From the NCBI GenBank assembly GCA_964059195.1, contig CAXKWD010000014.1, positions 2,170,001 through 2,234,000 on the forward strand: 64,000 nucleotides of DNA. The letters run 5' to 3'. The first letter of the stretch is position 1. Every line of letters begins with the position of its first letter. Below, one piece after another: positions 1 to 12,613 of the stretch. Under the pieces are notes generated by a model, which worked only from the letters and a program-made list of their open reading frames with translations, was not told the DNA's origin and made no database searches. Source of the DNA: Ectobius pallidus. Lineage: Eukaryota; Arthropoda; Insecta; Blattodea; Ectobiidae. The position numbers were made by a program, and so were the translations under genes.

Positions 1-2848
1 CTTCTTCCTAGCAATGTAATTTTTAAAGACAAATTGACAGCCTAACAATGTAATTTTTCTATCACGAAAGTTTTCCCTAGCCATGCCAGTCTAAAAAGAA
101 ACTGTAGCCTAGCAATGAAGTTTTAAAACACCTGACTGTTGCTTAGCAATGACATTTTGAACAAGAAACTGTAGCTTAGCAATGCCATCTCCAAATACGA
201 AACTGTTGCCTAGGAATGTCATCTACAAGGAATAGTTTTTAATCCCTCAATGATCAATACATACAATGAAAATATCGGTGATATGCTAATGGCAAAACAT
301 GGGTTGTAAATTTTGCTTTAATAGAAAGAATACTGTTGCCTAGCAATGAGTTTTAAAACACGAAAGTGTTGCCTAGGAATGCCATTTTAAACCCGAAACT
401 GTTGCCTAGCAATGTCATCAAAAAGAATTGTTGCTTAGCAATGTCATTTTTAAACACAATATTGCTACCTATTATAAACTTTTTTAAAATATACTGTTGT
501 GTAGCAATGTCAATATCAGACACAAATATTTTACGTTTCAATGCATTTTTCATGTCGAAACTTTTTCCTTGCAATGTAATTTTTAAAGACAATTTGGCTG
601 CCTAACAATGTAATTTTTCTATCACGAAAGGTTTGCCTAGCAATCCCAGTCTAAACCGGAAACTGTTGCCTAGCAATTAAGTTTTAAAACAGCTGAATCT
701 TGCTTAGCAATGACATTTTTAACATGAAACTGTAACTTAGCAATGCCATCTCCAAATACGAAACTGTTGCCTAGCAATGTCTTCTATAAGGAAAAGTTTT
801 TGATCCTTCAATGATCAATTCATACAATGAAAATATCGGTGATATGCTAATGTCAAAACATGGGTTGTAAATTTTACTTTAATAGAAAGAATACTGTTGC
901 CTAGCAATTAGTTTTAAAACACGAAAGTGTTGCCTAGCAATGCCATTTTAAACCGGAAACTGTTGCCTAGCAATGTCATCGAAAAGAACTGTTGCTTAGC
1001 AATGTCATTTTTTAACACAATATTGCTACCTATTAAAAGCTTTTAAAAAAAAGATACTGTTGCGTAGCAATGTCAATTTCTGACACGAAACCTTTACCTT
1101 TCAATGCATTTTTCAAAGTAGACACTTCTTCCTAGCAATGTAATTTTTAAATACAATTTGACTGCCTAACAATGTAATTTTTCTATCACGAAAGTTTTCC
1201 CTAGCCATGCTAGTCTATACCGGAAACTGTTGCCTAGCAATGAAGTTTTAAAACACCTGACTGTTGCTTAGCAATGACATTTTGAATAAGAAACTGTAGC
1301 TTAGCAATGCCATCTCCAAATACGAAACTGTTGCCTAGCAATGTCATCTATAAGGAATACCCTTTAATCCCTCAATGATCAATACATACAATGAAAGTAT
1401 CGGTGATATGCTAATGGCATAACAGGGGTTGTAAATTTTTCTTTAATAGAAAAGAATACTGTTGCCTAGCAATGAGTTTCAAAACACGAAAGTGTTGCCT
1501 AGGAATGCCATTTTAAACCCGAAACTGTTGCCTAGCAATGTCATCAAAAAGAACTGTTGCTTAGCAATGTCATTTTTAAACACAATATTGCTACCTATTA
1601 TAAACGTTTTTAAAATATACTGTTGTGTAGCAATGTCAATATCAGACACAAATATTTTACGTTTCAATGCATTTTTCATGTCGAAACTTTTTCCTTGCAA
1701 TGTAATTTTTAAAGACAATTTGGCTGCCTAACAATGTAATTTTTCTATCACGAAAGGTTTGCCTAGCAATCCCAGTCTAAACCGGAAACTGTTGCCTAGC
1801 AATTAAGTTTTAAAACAGCTGACTCTTGCTTAGCAATGACATTTTTAACATGAAACTGTAACTTAGCAATGCCATCTCCAAATACGAAACTGTTGCCTAG
1901 CAATGTCTTCCATAAGGAAAAGTTTTTGATCCTTCAATGATCAATTCATACAATGAAAATATCGGTGATATGCTAATGTCAAATCATGGGTTGTAAATTT
2001 TACTTTAATAGAAAGAATACTGTTGCCTAGCAATTAGTTTTAAAACACGAAAGTGTTGCCTAGCAATGCCATTTTAAACCGGAAACTGTTGCCTAGCAAT
2101 GTCATCAAAAAGAACTGTTGCTTAGCAGTGTCATTTTTTAACACAATATTGCTACCTATTAAAAGCTTTTAAAAAAAGATACTGTTGCGTAGCAATGTAA
2201 ATTTCTGACACGAAACCTTTACCTTTCAATGCATTTTTCAAAGTAGAAACTTCTTCCTAGAAATGTAATTTTTAAATACAATTTGACTGCCTAACAATGT
2301 AATTTTTCTATCACGAAAGTTTTCCCTAGCCATGCTAGTCTAAACCGGAAACTGTTGCCTAGCAATGAAGTTTTAAAACACCTGACTGTTGCTTAGCAAT
2401 GACATTTTGAATAAGAAACTGTACCCTTGCAATGCCATCTCCAAATACGAAACTGTTGCCTAGCAATGTCATCTATAAGGAATAGTTTTTAATCCTTCAA
2501 TGATCAATAGATACAATGAAAATATCGGTGATATGCTAATGTCAAAACATGGTTTGTAAATTTTACTTTAATAGAAAGAATACTGATGCTTAGCAATGAG
2601 TTTTAAAACACGAAAGTGTTGCCTAGCAATGCCATTTTAAACCGGAAACTGTTGCCTAGCAATGGCATCAAAAAGAACTGTTGCTTAGCAATGTAATTTT
2701 AAACACATTATTGCTACCTATTATAAACTTTTAAATAATATACTGTTGCGTAGCAATGTCAATTTCTGACACGAAACCTTTACCTTTCAATGCATTTTTC
2801 AAATTCGAAACTTCTTCCTAGCAATGTAATTTTTAAAGACAATTTGGC
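1..2848 (+). repeat. Copy 1 of a 2.85-kb duplicated segment (offset 15,179 bp)
   Basis: Bases 1-2848 match 15180-18027 nearly perfectly, including the A, C1' and D monomers and the rare marks CAGTGTCATT (near 2127), CCTAGAAATG (near 2258) and TACCCTTGC (near 2422). At 2849 this copy reads GCCTATCATCG (E type) whereas the other reads ACCTAACAATG. The left limit is unknown because the window begins inside it. Position 1 onward also matches near 20238, 36639 and 55197 over shorter distances. Confidence 0.82.
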
Positions 2849-4743
2849 TGCCTATCATCGTAATTTTTCTATCACGAATGTTTTTCCTAGTCATGGCAGT
2901 CTAAACCGGAAACTGTAGCCTAGCAACGAAGTTTTAAAACACCTGACTGTTGCTTAGCAATGACATTTAGAACAAGAAACTGTAGCTTAGCAATGCAATC
3001 TCCAAATACGAAACTGTTGCCTAGCAATGTCATCTATAAGGAATAGTTTTTAATCCCTCAATGATCAATACATACAATGAAAATATCGGTGATATGCTAA
3101 TGGCAAAACATGGGTTGTAAATTTTGCTTTAATAGAAAGAATACTGTTGCCTAGCAATGAGTTTTAAAACACGAAAGTGTTGCCTAGCAATGCCATTTTA
3201 AACCGCAAACTGTTGCCTAGCAATGTCATCAAAAAGAACTGTTGCTTAGTAATATCATTTTTAAACACAATATTGCTACCTATTATAAACTTTTAAACAT
3301 ATACTGTTGTGTAGCAATGTTAATTTCAGACACCAAACTTTTACTTTTCAATGCATTTTTAAAAGTCGAAACGTTTTCCTAGCAATGTAATTTTTAAAGA
3401 CAATTTGGCTGCTTAACAATGTAATTTTTCTATGACGAAAGTTTTGCCTAGCCATGCCAGTCTAAACCGGAAACTGTTGCCTAGCAATTCAGTTTTAAAA
3501 CAACTGACTCTTGCTTAGCAATGACATTTTGAACAAGAAACTGTAGCTTAGCAATGCCATCTCCAAATACGAAACTGTTGCCTAGCAATGTCATCTATAA
3601 CGAATAGTTTTTAATCCTTCAATGATCAATAGATATAATGAAAATATCGGTGATATGCTAATGGCAAAACATGGGTTGTAAATTTTACTTTAATAGAAAG
3701 AATACTGTTGCCTAGCAATGAGTTTTAAAACAAGAAAGTGTTGCCTAGCAATGCCATTTTAAACCAGAAATTGTTGCCTAGCAATGTCATCAAAAAGAAC
3801 TGTTGCTTAGCAATGTCATTTTTGAACACAATATTGCTACCTATTAAAAGCTTTTAAAAAAGATACTGTTGCGTAGCAATGTCAATTTCTGACACGAAGC
3901 CTTTACCTTTCAATGCATTTTCCAAAGTCGAAACTTCTTCCTAGCAATGTAATTTTTAAAGACAATTTGGCTGCCTATCAACGTAATTTTTCTATCACGA
4001 ATGTTTTTCCTAGCCATGCCAGTCTAAACCGGAAACTGTAGCCTAGCAATGAAGTTTTAAAACACCTGACTGTTGCTTAGCAATGACATTTTGATCAAGA
4101 AACTGTAGCTTAGCAATGCCATCTCCAAATACGAAACTGTTGCCTAGCAATGTCATCTATAAGGAATAGTTCTTAATCCTTCAATGATCAATACATACAA
4201 TGAAAATATCGGTGATATGCTAATGTCAAAACATGGGTTGTAAATTTTACTTTAATAGAAAGAATACTGCTGCCTAGCAATGAGTTTTAAAACACGAAAG
4301 TGTTGCCTAGCAATGCCATTTTAAACCAGAAACTGTTGCCTAGCAATGTCATCAAAAAGAACTGTTGCTTAGCAATGTCATTTTTGAACACAATATTGCT
4401 ACCTATTAAAAGCTTTTAAAAAAAGATACTGTTGCGTAGCAATGTCAATTTCTGACACGAAACCTTTACCTTTCAATGCATTTTCCAAAGTGGAAACTTC
4501 TTCCTAGCAATGTAATTTTTAAAGACAAATTGACAGCCTAACAATGTAATTTTTCTATCACGAAAGTTTTCCCTAGCCATGCCAGTCTAAAAAGAAACTG
4601 TAGCCTAGCAATGAAGTTTTAAAACACCTGACTGTTGCTTAGCAATGACATTTTGAATAAGAAACTGTAGCTTAGCAATGCCATCTCCAAATACGAAACT
4701 GTTGCCTAGCAATGTCATCTATAAGGAATACCCTTTAATCCCT
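1..4743 (+). repeat. Monomer block: (partial) A-B, then C1'-B-D-E-F-G
   Basis: Phased on the box, this block starts with a 247-bp partial monomer, then A and B (248-1372) and six monomers C1'-B-D-E-F-G (1373-4743). C1' is a chimera: it opens with the C1 mark GAGTTTCAAAAC but continues with the A marks CCTAGGAATG and AAACCCG. Monomer D (box near 2500) has the diagnostic CATGGTTTGTAA and ACTGATGCTTAGC. Bases 1-2848 recur at 15180-18027; after that point this copy continues into E and the other into G'. No gene is present. Confidence 0.8.
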
Positions 4744-7700
4744 CAATGATCAATACATACAATGAAAATATCGGTGATATGCTAATGGCATAACAGGGGT
4801 TGTAAATTTTTCTTTAATAGAAAAGAATACTGTTGCCTAGCAATGAGTTTCAAAACACGAAAGTGTTGCCTAGCAATGCCATTTTAAACCGGAAACTGTT
4901 GCCTAGCAATGCCATCAAAAAGAACTGTTGATTAGCAACGTCATTTTTGAACACAATATTGCTACCTATTATAAACGTTTTTAAAATATACTGTTGTGTA
5001 GCAATGTCAATATCAGACACAAATATTTTACGTTTCAATGCATTTTTCATGTCGAAACTTTTTCCTTGCAATGTAATTTTTAAAGACAATTTGGCTGCCT
5101 AACAATGTAATTTTTCTATCACGAAAGGTTTGCCTAGCAATCCCAGTCTAAACCGGAAACTGTTGCCTAGCAATTAAGTTTTAAAACAGCTGACTCTTGC
5201 TTAGCAATGACATTTTTAACATGAAACTGTAACTTAGCAATGCCATCTCCAAATACGAAACTGTTGCCTAGCAATGTCTTCTATAAGGAAAAGTTTTTGA
5301 TCCTTCAATGATCAATTCATACAATGAAAATATCGGTGATATGCTAATGTCAAAACATGGGTTGTAAATTTTACTTTAATAGAAAGAATACTGTTGCCTA
5401 GCAATTAGTTTTAAAACACGAAAGTGTTGCCTAGCAATGCCATTTTAAACCGGAAACTGTTGCCTAGCAATGTCATCAAAAAGAACTGTTGCTTAGCAAT
5501 GTCATTTTTTAACACAATATTGCTACCTATTAAAAGCTTTTAAAAAAAGATACTGTTGCGTAGCAATGTCAATTTCTGACACGAAACCTTTACCTTTCAA
5601 TGCATTTTTCAAAGTAGACACTTCTTCCTAGCAATGTAATTTTTAAATACAATTTGACTGCCTAACAATGTAATTTTTCTATCACGAAAGTTTTCCCTAG
5701 CCATGCTAGTCTAAACCGGAAACTGTTGCCTAGCAATGAAGTTTTAAAACACCTGACTGTTGCTTAGCAATGACATTTTGAATAAGAAACTGTAGCTTAG
5801 CAATGCCATCTCCAAATACGAAACTGTTGCCTAGCAATGTCATCTATAAGGAATACCCTTTAATCCCTCAATGATCAATACATACAATGAAAATATCGGT
5901 GATATGCTAATGGCAAAACATGGGTTGTAAATTTTGCTTTAATAGAAAGAATACTGTTGCCTAGCAATGAGTTTTAAAACACGAAAGTGTTGCCTAGCAA
6001 TGCCATTTTAAACCGCAAACTGTTGCCTAGCAATGTCATCAAAAAGAACTGTTGCTTAGTAATGTCATTTTTAAACACAATATTGCTACCTATTATAAAC
6101 TTTTAAACATATACTGTTGTGTAGCAATGTTAATTTCAGACACCAAACTTTTACTTTTCAATGCATTTTTAAAAGTCGAAACGTTTTCCTAGCAATGTAA
6201 TTTTTAAAGACAATTTGGCTGCTTAACAATGTAATTTTTCTATGACGAAAGTTTTGCCTAGCCATGCCAGTCTAAACCGGAAACTGTTGCCTAGCAATTC
6301 AGTTTTAAAACAACTGACTCTTGCTTAGCAATGACATTTTGAACAAGAAACTGTAGCTTAGCAATGCCATCTCCAAATACGAAACTGTTGCCTAGCAATG
6401 TCATCTATAACGAATAGTTTTTAATCCTTCAATGATCAATAGATACAATGAAAATATCGGTGATATGCTAATGGCAAAACATGGGTTGTAAATTTTACTT
6501 TAATAGAAAGAATACTGTTGCCTAGCAATGAGTTTTAAAACAAGAAAGTGTTGCCTAGCAATGCCATTTTAAACCAGAAATTGTTGCCTAGCAATGTCAT
6601 CAAAAAGAACTGTTGCTTAGGAATGTCATCTTTAACACAATATTGCTACCTATTTAAAGCTTTTAAAAAAAGATACTGTTGCGTAGCAATGTCAATTTCT
6701 GACACGAAACCTTTACCTTTCAATGCATTTTCCAAAGTCAAAACTTCTTCCTAGCAATTTAATTTTTAAAGACAATTTGGCTGCCTATCAATGTAATTTT
6801 TCTATCACGAATGTTTTGCCTAACCATGCCAGTCTAAACCGGAAACTGTTGCCAAGCAATGAAGTTTTAAAACACCTGACTGTTGCTTAGCAATGACATT
6901 TTGAATAAGAAACTGTAGCTTAGCAATGCCATCTCCAAATACGAAACTGTTGCCTAGCAATGTCATCTATAAGGAATACCCTTTAATCCCTCAATGATCA
7001 ATACATACAATGAAAATATCGGTGATATGCTAATGGCATAACAGGGGTTGTAAATTTTTCTTTAATAGAAAAGAATACTGTTGCCTAGCAATGAGTTTCA
7101 AAACACGAAAGTGTTGCCTAGCAATGCCATTTTAAACCGGAAACTGTTGCCTAGCAATGCCATCAAAAAGAACTGTTGATTAGCAACGTCATTTTTGAAC
7201 ACAATATTGCTACCTATTATAAACGTTTTTAAAATATACTGTTGTGTAGCAATGTCAATATCAGACACAAATATTTTACGTTTCAATGCATTTTTCATGT
7301 CGAAACTTTTTCCTTGCAATGTAATTTTTAAAGACAATTTGGCTGCCTAACAATGTAATTTTTCTATCACGAAAGGTTTGCCTAGCAATCCCAGTCTAAA
7401 CCGGAAACTGTTGCCTAGCAATTAAGTTTTGAAACAGCTGACTCTTGCTTAGCAATGACATTTTTAACATGAAACTGTAACTTAGCAATGCCATCTCCAA
7501 ATACGAAACTGTTGCCTAGCAATGTCTTCTATAAGGAAAAGTTTTTGATCCTTCAATGATCAATTCATACAATGAAAATATCGGTGATATGCTAATGTCA
7601 AAACATGGGTTGTAAATTTTACTTTAATAGAAAGAATACTGTTGCCTAGCAATTAGTTTTAAAACACGAAAGTGTTGCCTAGCAATGCCATTTTAAACCG

Positions 7701-9239
7701 GAAACTGTTGCCTAGCAATGTCATCAAAAAGAACTGTTGCTTAGCAATGTCATTTTTTAACACAATATTGCTACCTATTAAAAGCTTTTAAAAAAAGATA
7801 CTGTTGCGTAGCAATGTCAATTTCTGACACGAAACCTTTACCTTTCAATGCATTTTCCAAAGTCGAAACTTCTTCCTAGCAATGTAATTTTTAAAGACAA
7901 TTTGGCTGCCTATCATCGTAATTTTTCTATCACGAATGTTTTTCCTAGTCATGGCAGTCTAAACCGGAAACTGTAGCCTAGTCACGAAGTTTTAAAACAC
8001 CTGACTGTTGCTTAGCAATGACATTTAGAACAAGAAACTGTAGCTTAGCAATGCAATCTCCAAATACGAAACTGTTGCCTAGCAATGTCATCTATAAGGA
8101 ATAGTTTTTAATCCCTCAATGATCAATACATACAATGAAAATATCGGTGATATGCTAATGGCAAAACATGGGTTGTAAATTTTGCTTTAATAGAAAGAAT
8201 ACTGTTGCCTAGCAATGAGTTTTAAAACACGAAAGTGTTGCCTAGCAATGCCATTTTAAACCGCAAACTGTTGCCTAGCAATGTCATCAAAAAGAACTGT
8301 TGCTTAGTAATGTCATTTTTAAACACAATATTGCTACCTATTATAAACTTTTAAACATATACTGTTGTGTAGCAATGTTAATTTCAGACACCAAACTTTT
8401 ACTTTTCAATGCATTTTTAAAAGTCGAAACGTTTTCCTAGCAATGTAATTTTTAAAGACAATTTGGCTGCTTAACAATGTAATTTTTCTATGACGAAAGT
8501 TTTGCCTAGCCATGCCAGTCTAAACCGGAAACTGTTGCCTAGCAATTCAGTTTTAAAACAACTGACTCTTGCTTAGCAATGACATTTTGAACAAGAAACT
8601 GTAGCTTAGCAATGCCATCTCCAAATACGAAACTGTTGCCTAGCAATGTCATCTATAACGAATAGTTTTTAATCCTTCAATGATCAATAGATACAATGAA
8701 AATATCGGTGATATGCTAATGGCAAAACATGGGTTGTAAATTTTACTTTAATAGAAAGAATACTGTTGCCTAGCAATGAGTTTTAAAACAAGAAAGTGTT
8801 GCCTAGCAATGCCATTTTAAACCAGAAATTGTTGCCTAGCAATGTCATCAAAAAGAACTGTTGCTTAGGAATGTCATCTTTAACACAATATTGCTACCTA
8901 TTTAAAGCTTTTAAAAAAAGATACTGTTGCGTAGCAATGTCAATTTCTGACACGAAACCTTTACCTTTCAATGCATTTTCCAAAGTCAAAACTTCTTCCT
9001 AGCAATTTAATTTTTAAAGACAATTTGGCTGCCTATCAATGTAATTTTTCTATCACGAATGTTTTGCCTAACCATGCCAGTCTAAACCGGAAACTGTTGC
9101 CAAGCAATGAAGTTTTAAAACACCTGACTGTTGCTTAGCAATGACATTTTGAATAAGAAACTGTAGCTTAGCAATGCCATCTCCAAATACGAAACTGTTG
9201 CCTAGCAATGTCATCTATAAGGAATACCCTTTAATCCCT
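4744..9239 (+). repeat. Two four-monomer HOR derivatives (2 x 2,248 bp)
   Basis: Two successive units of 2,248 bp each hold C1, B, an E-type and an F-type monomer. In the first (4744-6991) the third monomer is a C2-to-E hybrid: C2 bases run to about 5859 and E bases from 5915, so the switch lies in the conserved box. In the second (6992-9239) the B monomer takes on the C2 ending between about 7640 and 7855, then E and F follow. Both are readily explained as unequal crossovers that removed two monomers from the six-mer C1-B-C2-E-F-G. Confidence 0.75.
5860..5914. other. Crossover junction C2/E spanning the conserved box
   Basis: The last C2-specific base lies near 5859 (AATACCCTTTAATCC) and the first E-specific base is the A of GGCAAAAC at 5915. 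The shared stretch between them contains the conserved box. Confidence 0.7.
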
Positions 9240-12200
9240 CAATGATCAATACATACAATGAAAATATCGGTGATATGCTAATGGCATAACAGGGGTTGTA
9301 AATTTTTCTTTAATAGAAAAGAATACTGTTGCCTAGCAATGAGTTTCAAAACACGAAAGTGTTGCCTAGCAATGCCATTTTAAACCGGAAACTGTTGCCT
9401 AGCAATGCCATCAAAAAGAACTGTTGATTAGCAACGTCATTTTTGAACACAATATTGCTACCTATTATAAACGTTTTTAAAATATACTGTTGTGTAGCAA
9501 TGTCAATATCAGACACAAATATTTTACGTTTCAATGCATTTTTCATGTCGAAACTTTTTCCTTGCAATGTAATTTTTAAAGACAATTTGGCTGCCTAACA
9601 ATGTAATTTTTCTATCACGAAAGGTTTGCCTAGCAATCCCAGTCTAAACCGGAAACTGTTGCCTAGCAATTAAGTTTTGAAACAGCTGACTCTTGCTTAG
9701 CAATGACATTTTTAACATGAAACTGTAACTTAGCAATGCCATCTCCAAATACGAAACTGTTGCCTAGCAATGTCTTCTATAAGGAAAAGTTTTTGATCCT
9801 TCAATGATCAATTCATACAATGAAAATATCGGTGATATGCTAATGTCAAAACATGGGTTGTAAATTTTACTTTAATAGAAAGAATACTGTTGCCTAGCAA
9901 TTAGTTTTAAAACACGAAAGTGTTGCCTAGCAATGCCATTTTAAACCGGAAACTGTTGCCTAGCAATGTCATCAAAAAGAACTGTTGCTTAGCAATGTCA
10001 TTTTTTAACACAATATTGCTACCTATTAAAAGCTTTTAAAAAAAGATACTGTTGCGTAGCAATGTCAATTTCTGACACGAAACCTTTACCTTTCAATGCA
10101 TTTTTCAAAGTAGACACTTCTTCCTAGCAATGTAATTTTTAAATACAATTTGAATGCCTAACAATGTAATTTTTCTATCACGAAAGTTTTCCCTAGCCAT
10201 GCTAGTCTAAACCGGAAACTGTTGCCTAGCAATGAAGTTTTAAAACACCTGACTGTTGCTTAGCAATGACATTTTGAATAAGAAACTGTAGCTTAGCAAT
10301 GCCATCTCCAAATACGAAACTGTTGCCTAGCAATCTCATCTATAAGGAATACCCTTTAATCCCTCAATGATCAATACATACAATGAAAATATCGGTGATA
10401 TGCTAATGGCATAACAGGGGTTGTAAATTTTTCTTTAATAGAAAAGAATACTGTTGCCTAGCAATGAGTTTTAAAACACGAAAGTGTTGCCTAGCAATGC
10501 CATTTTAAACCGGAAACTGTTGCCTAGCAATGCCATAAAAAAGAACTGTTGATTAGCAATGTCATTTTTGAACACAATATTGCTACCTATTTAAAGCTTT
10601 TAAAAAAAGATACTGTTGCGTAGCAATGTCAATTTCTGACACGAAACCTTTACCTTTCAATGCATTTTCCAAAGTCGAAACTTCTTCCTAGCAATGTAAT
10701 TTTTAAAGACAATTTGGCTGCCTATCATCGTAATTTTTCTATCACGAATGTTTTTCCTAGTCATGGCAGTCTAAACCGGAAACTGTAGCCTAGCAACGAA
10801 GTTTTAAAACACCTGACTGTTGCTTAGCAATGACATTTAGAACAAGAAACTGTAGCTTAGCAATGCAATCTCCAAATACGAAACTGTTGCCTAGCAATGT
10901 CATCTATAAGGAATAGTTTTTAATCCCTCAATGATCAATACATACAATGAAAATATCGGTGATATGCTAATGGCAAAACATGGGTTGTAAATTTTGCTTT
11001 AATAGAAAGAATACTGTTGCCTAGCAATGAGTTTTAAAACACGAAAGTGTTGCCTAGCAATGCCATTTTAAACCGCAAACTGTTGCCTAGCAATGTCATC
11101 AAAAAGAACTGTTGCTTAGTAATATCATTTTTAAACACAATATTGCTACCTATTATAAACTTTTAAACATATACTGTTGTGTAGCAATGTTAATTTCAGA
11201 CACCAAACTTTTACTTTTCAATGCATTTTTAAAAGTCGAAACGTTTTCCTAGCAATGTAATTTTTAAAGACAATTTGGCTGCTTAACAATGTAATTTTTC
11301 TATGACGAAAGTTTTGCCTAGCCATGCCAGTCTAAACCGGAAACTGTTGCCTAGCAATTCAGTTTTAAAACAACTGACTCTTGCTTAGCAATGACATTTT
11401 GAACAAGAAACTGTAGCTTAGCAATGCCATCTCCAAATACGAAACTGTTGCCTAGCAATGTCATCTATAACGAATAGTTTTTAATCCTTCAATGATCAAT
11501 AGATATAATGAAAATATCGGTGATATGCTAATGGCAAAACATGGGTTGTAAATTTTACTTTAATAGAAAGAATACTGTTGCCTAGCAATGAGTTTTAAAA
11601 CAAGAAAGTGTTGCCTAGCAATGCCATTTTAAACCAGAAATTGTTGCCTAGCAATGTCATCAAAAAGAACTGTTGCTTAGCAATGTCATTTTTGAACACA
11701 ATATTGCTACCTATTAAAAGCTTTTAAAAAAGATACTGTTGCGTAGCAATGTCAATTTCTGACACGAAGCCTTTACCTTTCAATGCATTTTCCAAAGTCG
11801 AAACTTCTTCCTAGCAATGTAATTTTTAAAGACAATTTGGCTGCCTATCAACGTAATTTTTCTATCACGAATGTTTTTCCTAGCCATGCCAGTCTAAACC
11901 GGAAACTGTAGCCTAGCAATGAAGTTTTAAAACACCTGACTGTTGCTTAGCAATGACATTTTGATCAAGAAACTGTAGCTTAGCAATGCCATCTCCAAAT
12001 ACGAAACTGTTGCCTAGCAATGTCATCTATAAGGAATAGTTCTTAATCCTTCAATGATCAATACATACAATGAAAATATCGGTGATATGCTAATGTCAAA
12101 ACATGGGTTGTAAATTTTACTTTAATAGAAAGAATACTGCTGCCTAGCAATGAGTTTTAAAACACGAAAGTGTTGCCTAGCAATGCCATTTTAAACCAGA

Positions 12201-12613
12201 AACTGTTGCCTAGCAATGTCATCAAAAAGAACTGTTGCTTAGCAATGTCATTTTTGAACACAATATTGCTACCTATTAAAAGCTTTTAAAAAAAGATACT
12301 GTTGCGTAGCAATGTCAATTTCTGACACGAAACCTTTACCTTTCAATGCATTTTCCAAAGTGGAAACTTCTTCCTAGCAATGTAATTTTTAAAGACAAAT
12401 TGACAGCCTAACAATGTAATTTTTCTATCACGAAAGTTTTCCCTAGCCATGCCAGTCTAAAAAGAAACTGTAGCCTAGCAATGAAGTTTTAAAACACCTG
12501 ACTGTTGCTTAGCAATGACATTTTGAATAAGAAACTGTAGCTTAGCAATGCCATCTCCAAATACGAAACTGTTGCCTAGCAATGTCATCTATAAGGAATA
12601 CCCTTTAATCCCT
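9240..12613 (+). repeat. Six-monomer HOR unit C1-B-C2-E-F-G (3,374 bp)
   Basis: A complete six-mer of 3,374 bp. It has private marks, TTTGAATGCC in the B-to-C2 stretch near 10150, CAATCTCATC near 10332 and ACACGAAGCC near 11763, all of which reappear exactly 40,017 bp downstream (about 50167, 50349 and 51780). The last monomer is the G form ending in AAGTGGAAAC, unlike the G' form used in the six-mers between 22731 and 33511. Confidence 0.8.

Noticed and set aside
248..258. TGATCA palindrome in CAATGATCAAT as a regulatory operator
   Set aside because: It is a six-base palindrome occurring once per monomer, with no promoter or gene nearby; useful only as a monomer phase marker.
353..592. Recurrent 66-89 codon open frames on both strands of the satellite as genes
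   Set aside because: They overlap on opposite strands, are periodic with 11 residues, recur only because the monomer recurs, have no recognisable domain, and vary with the satellite's point changes. They are by-products of 33-bp subunits.
1040..1055. Length differences of the A-run after AAGCTTTT (6, 7 or 8 A) as a meaningful signal
   Set aside because: Homopolymer length varies by slippage and by sequencing error, and here mostly follows monomer type.
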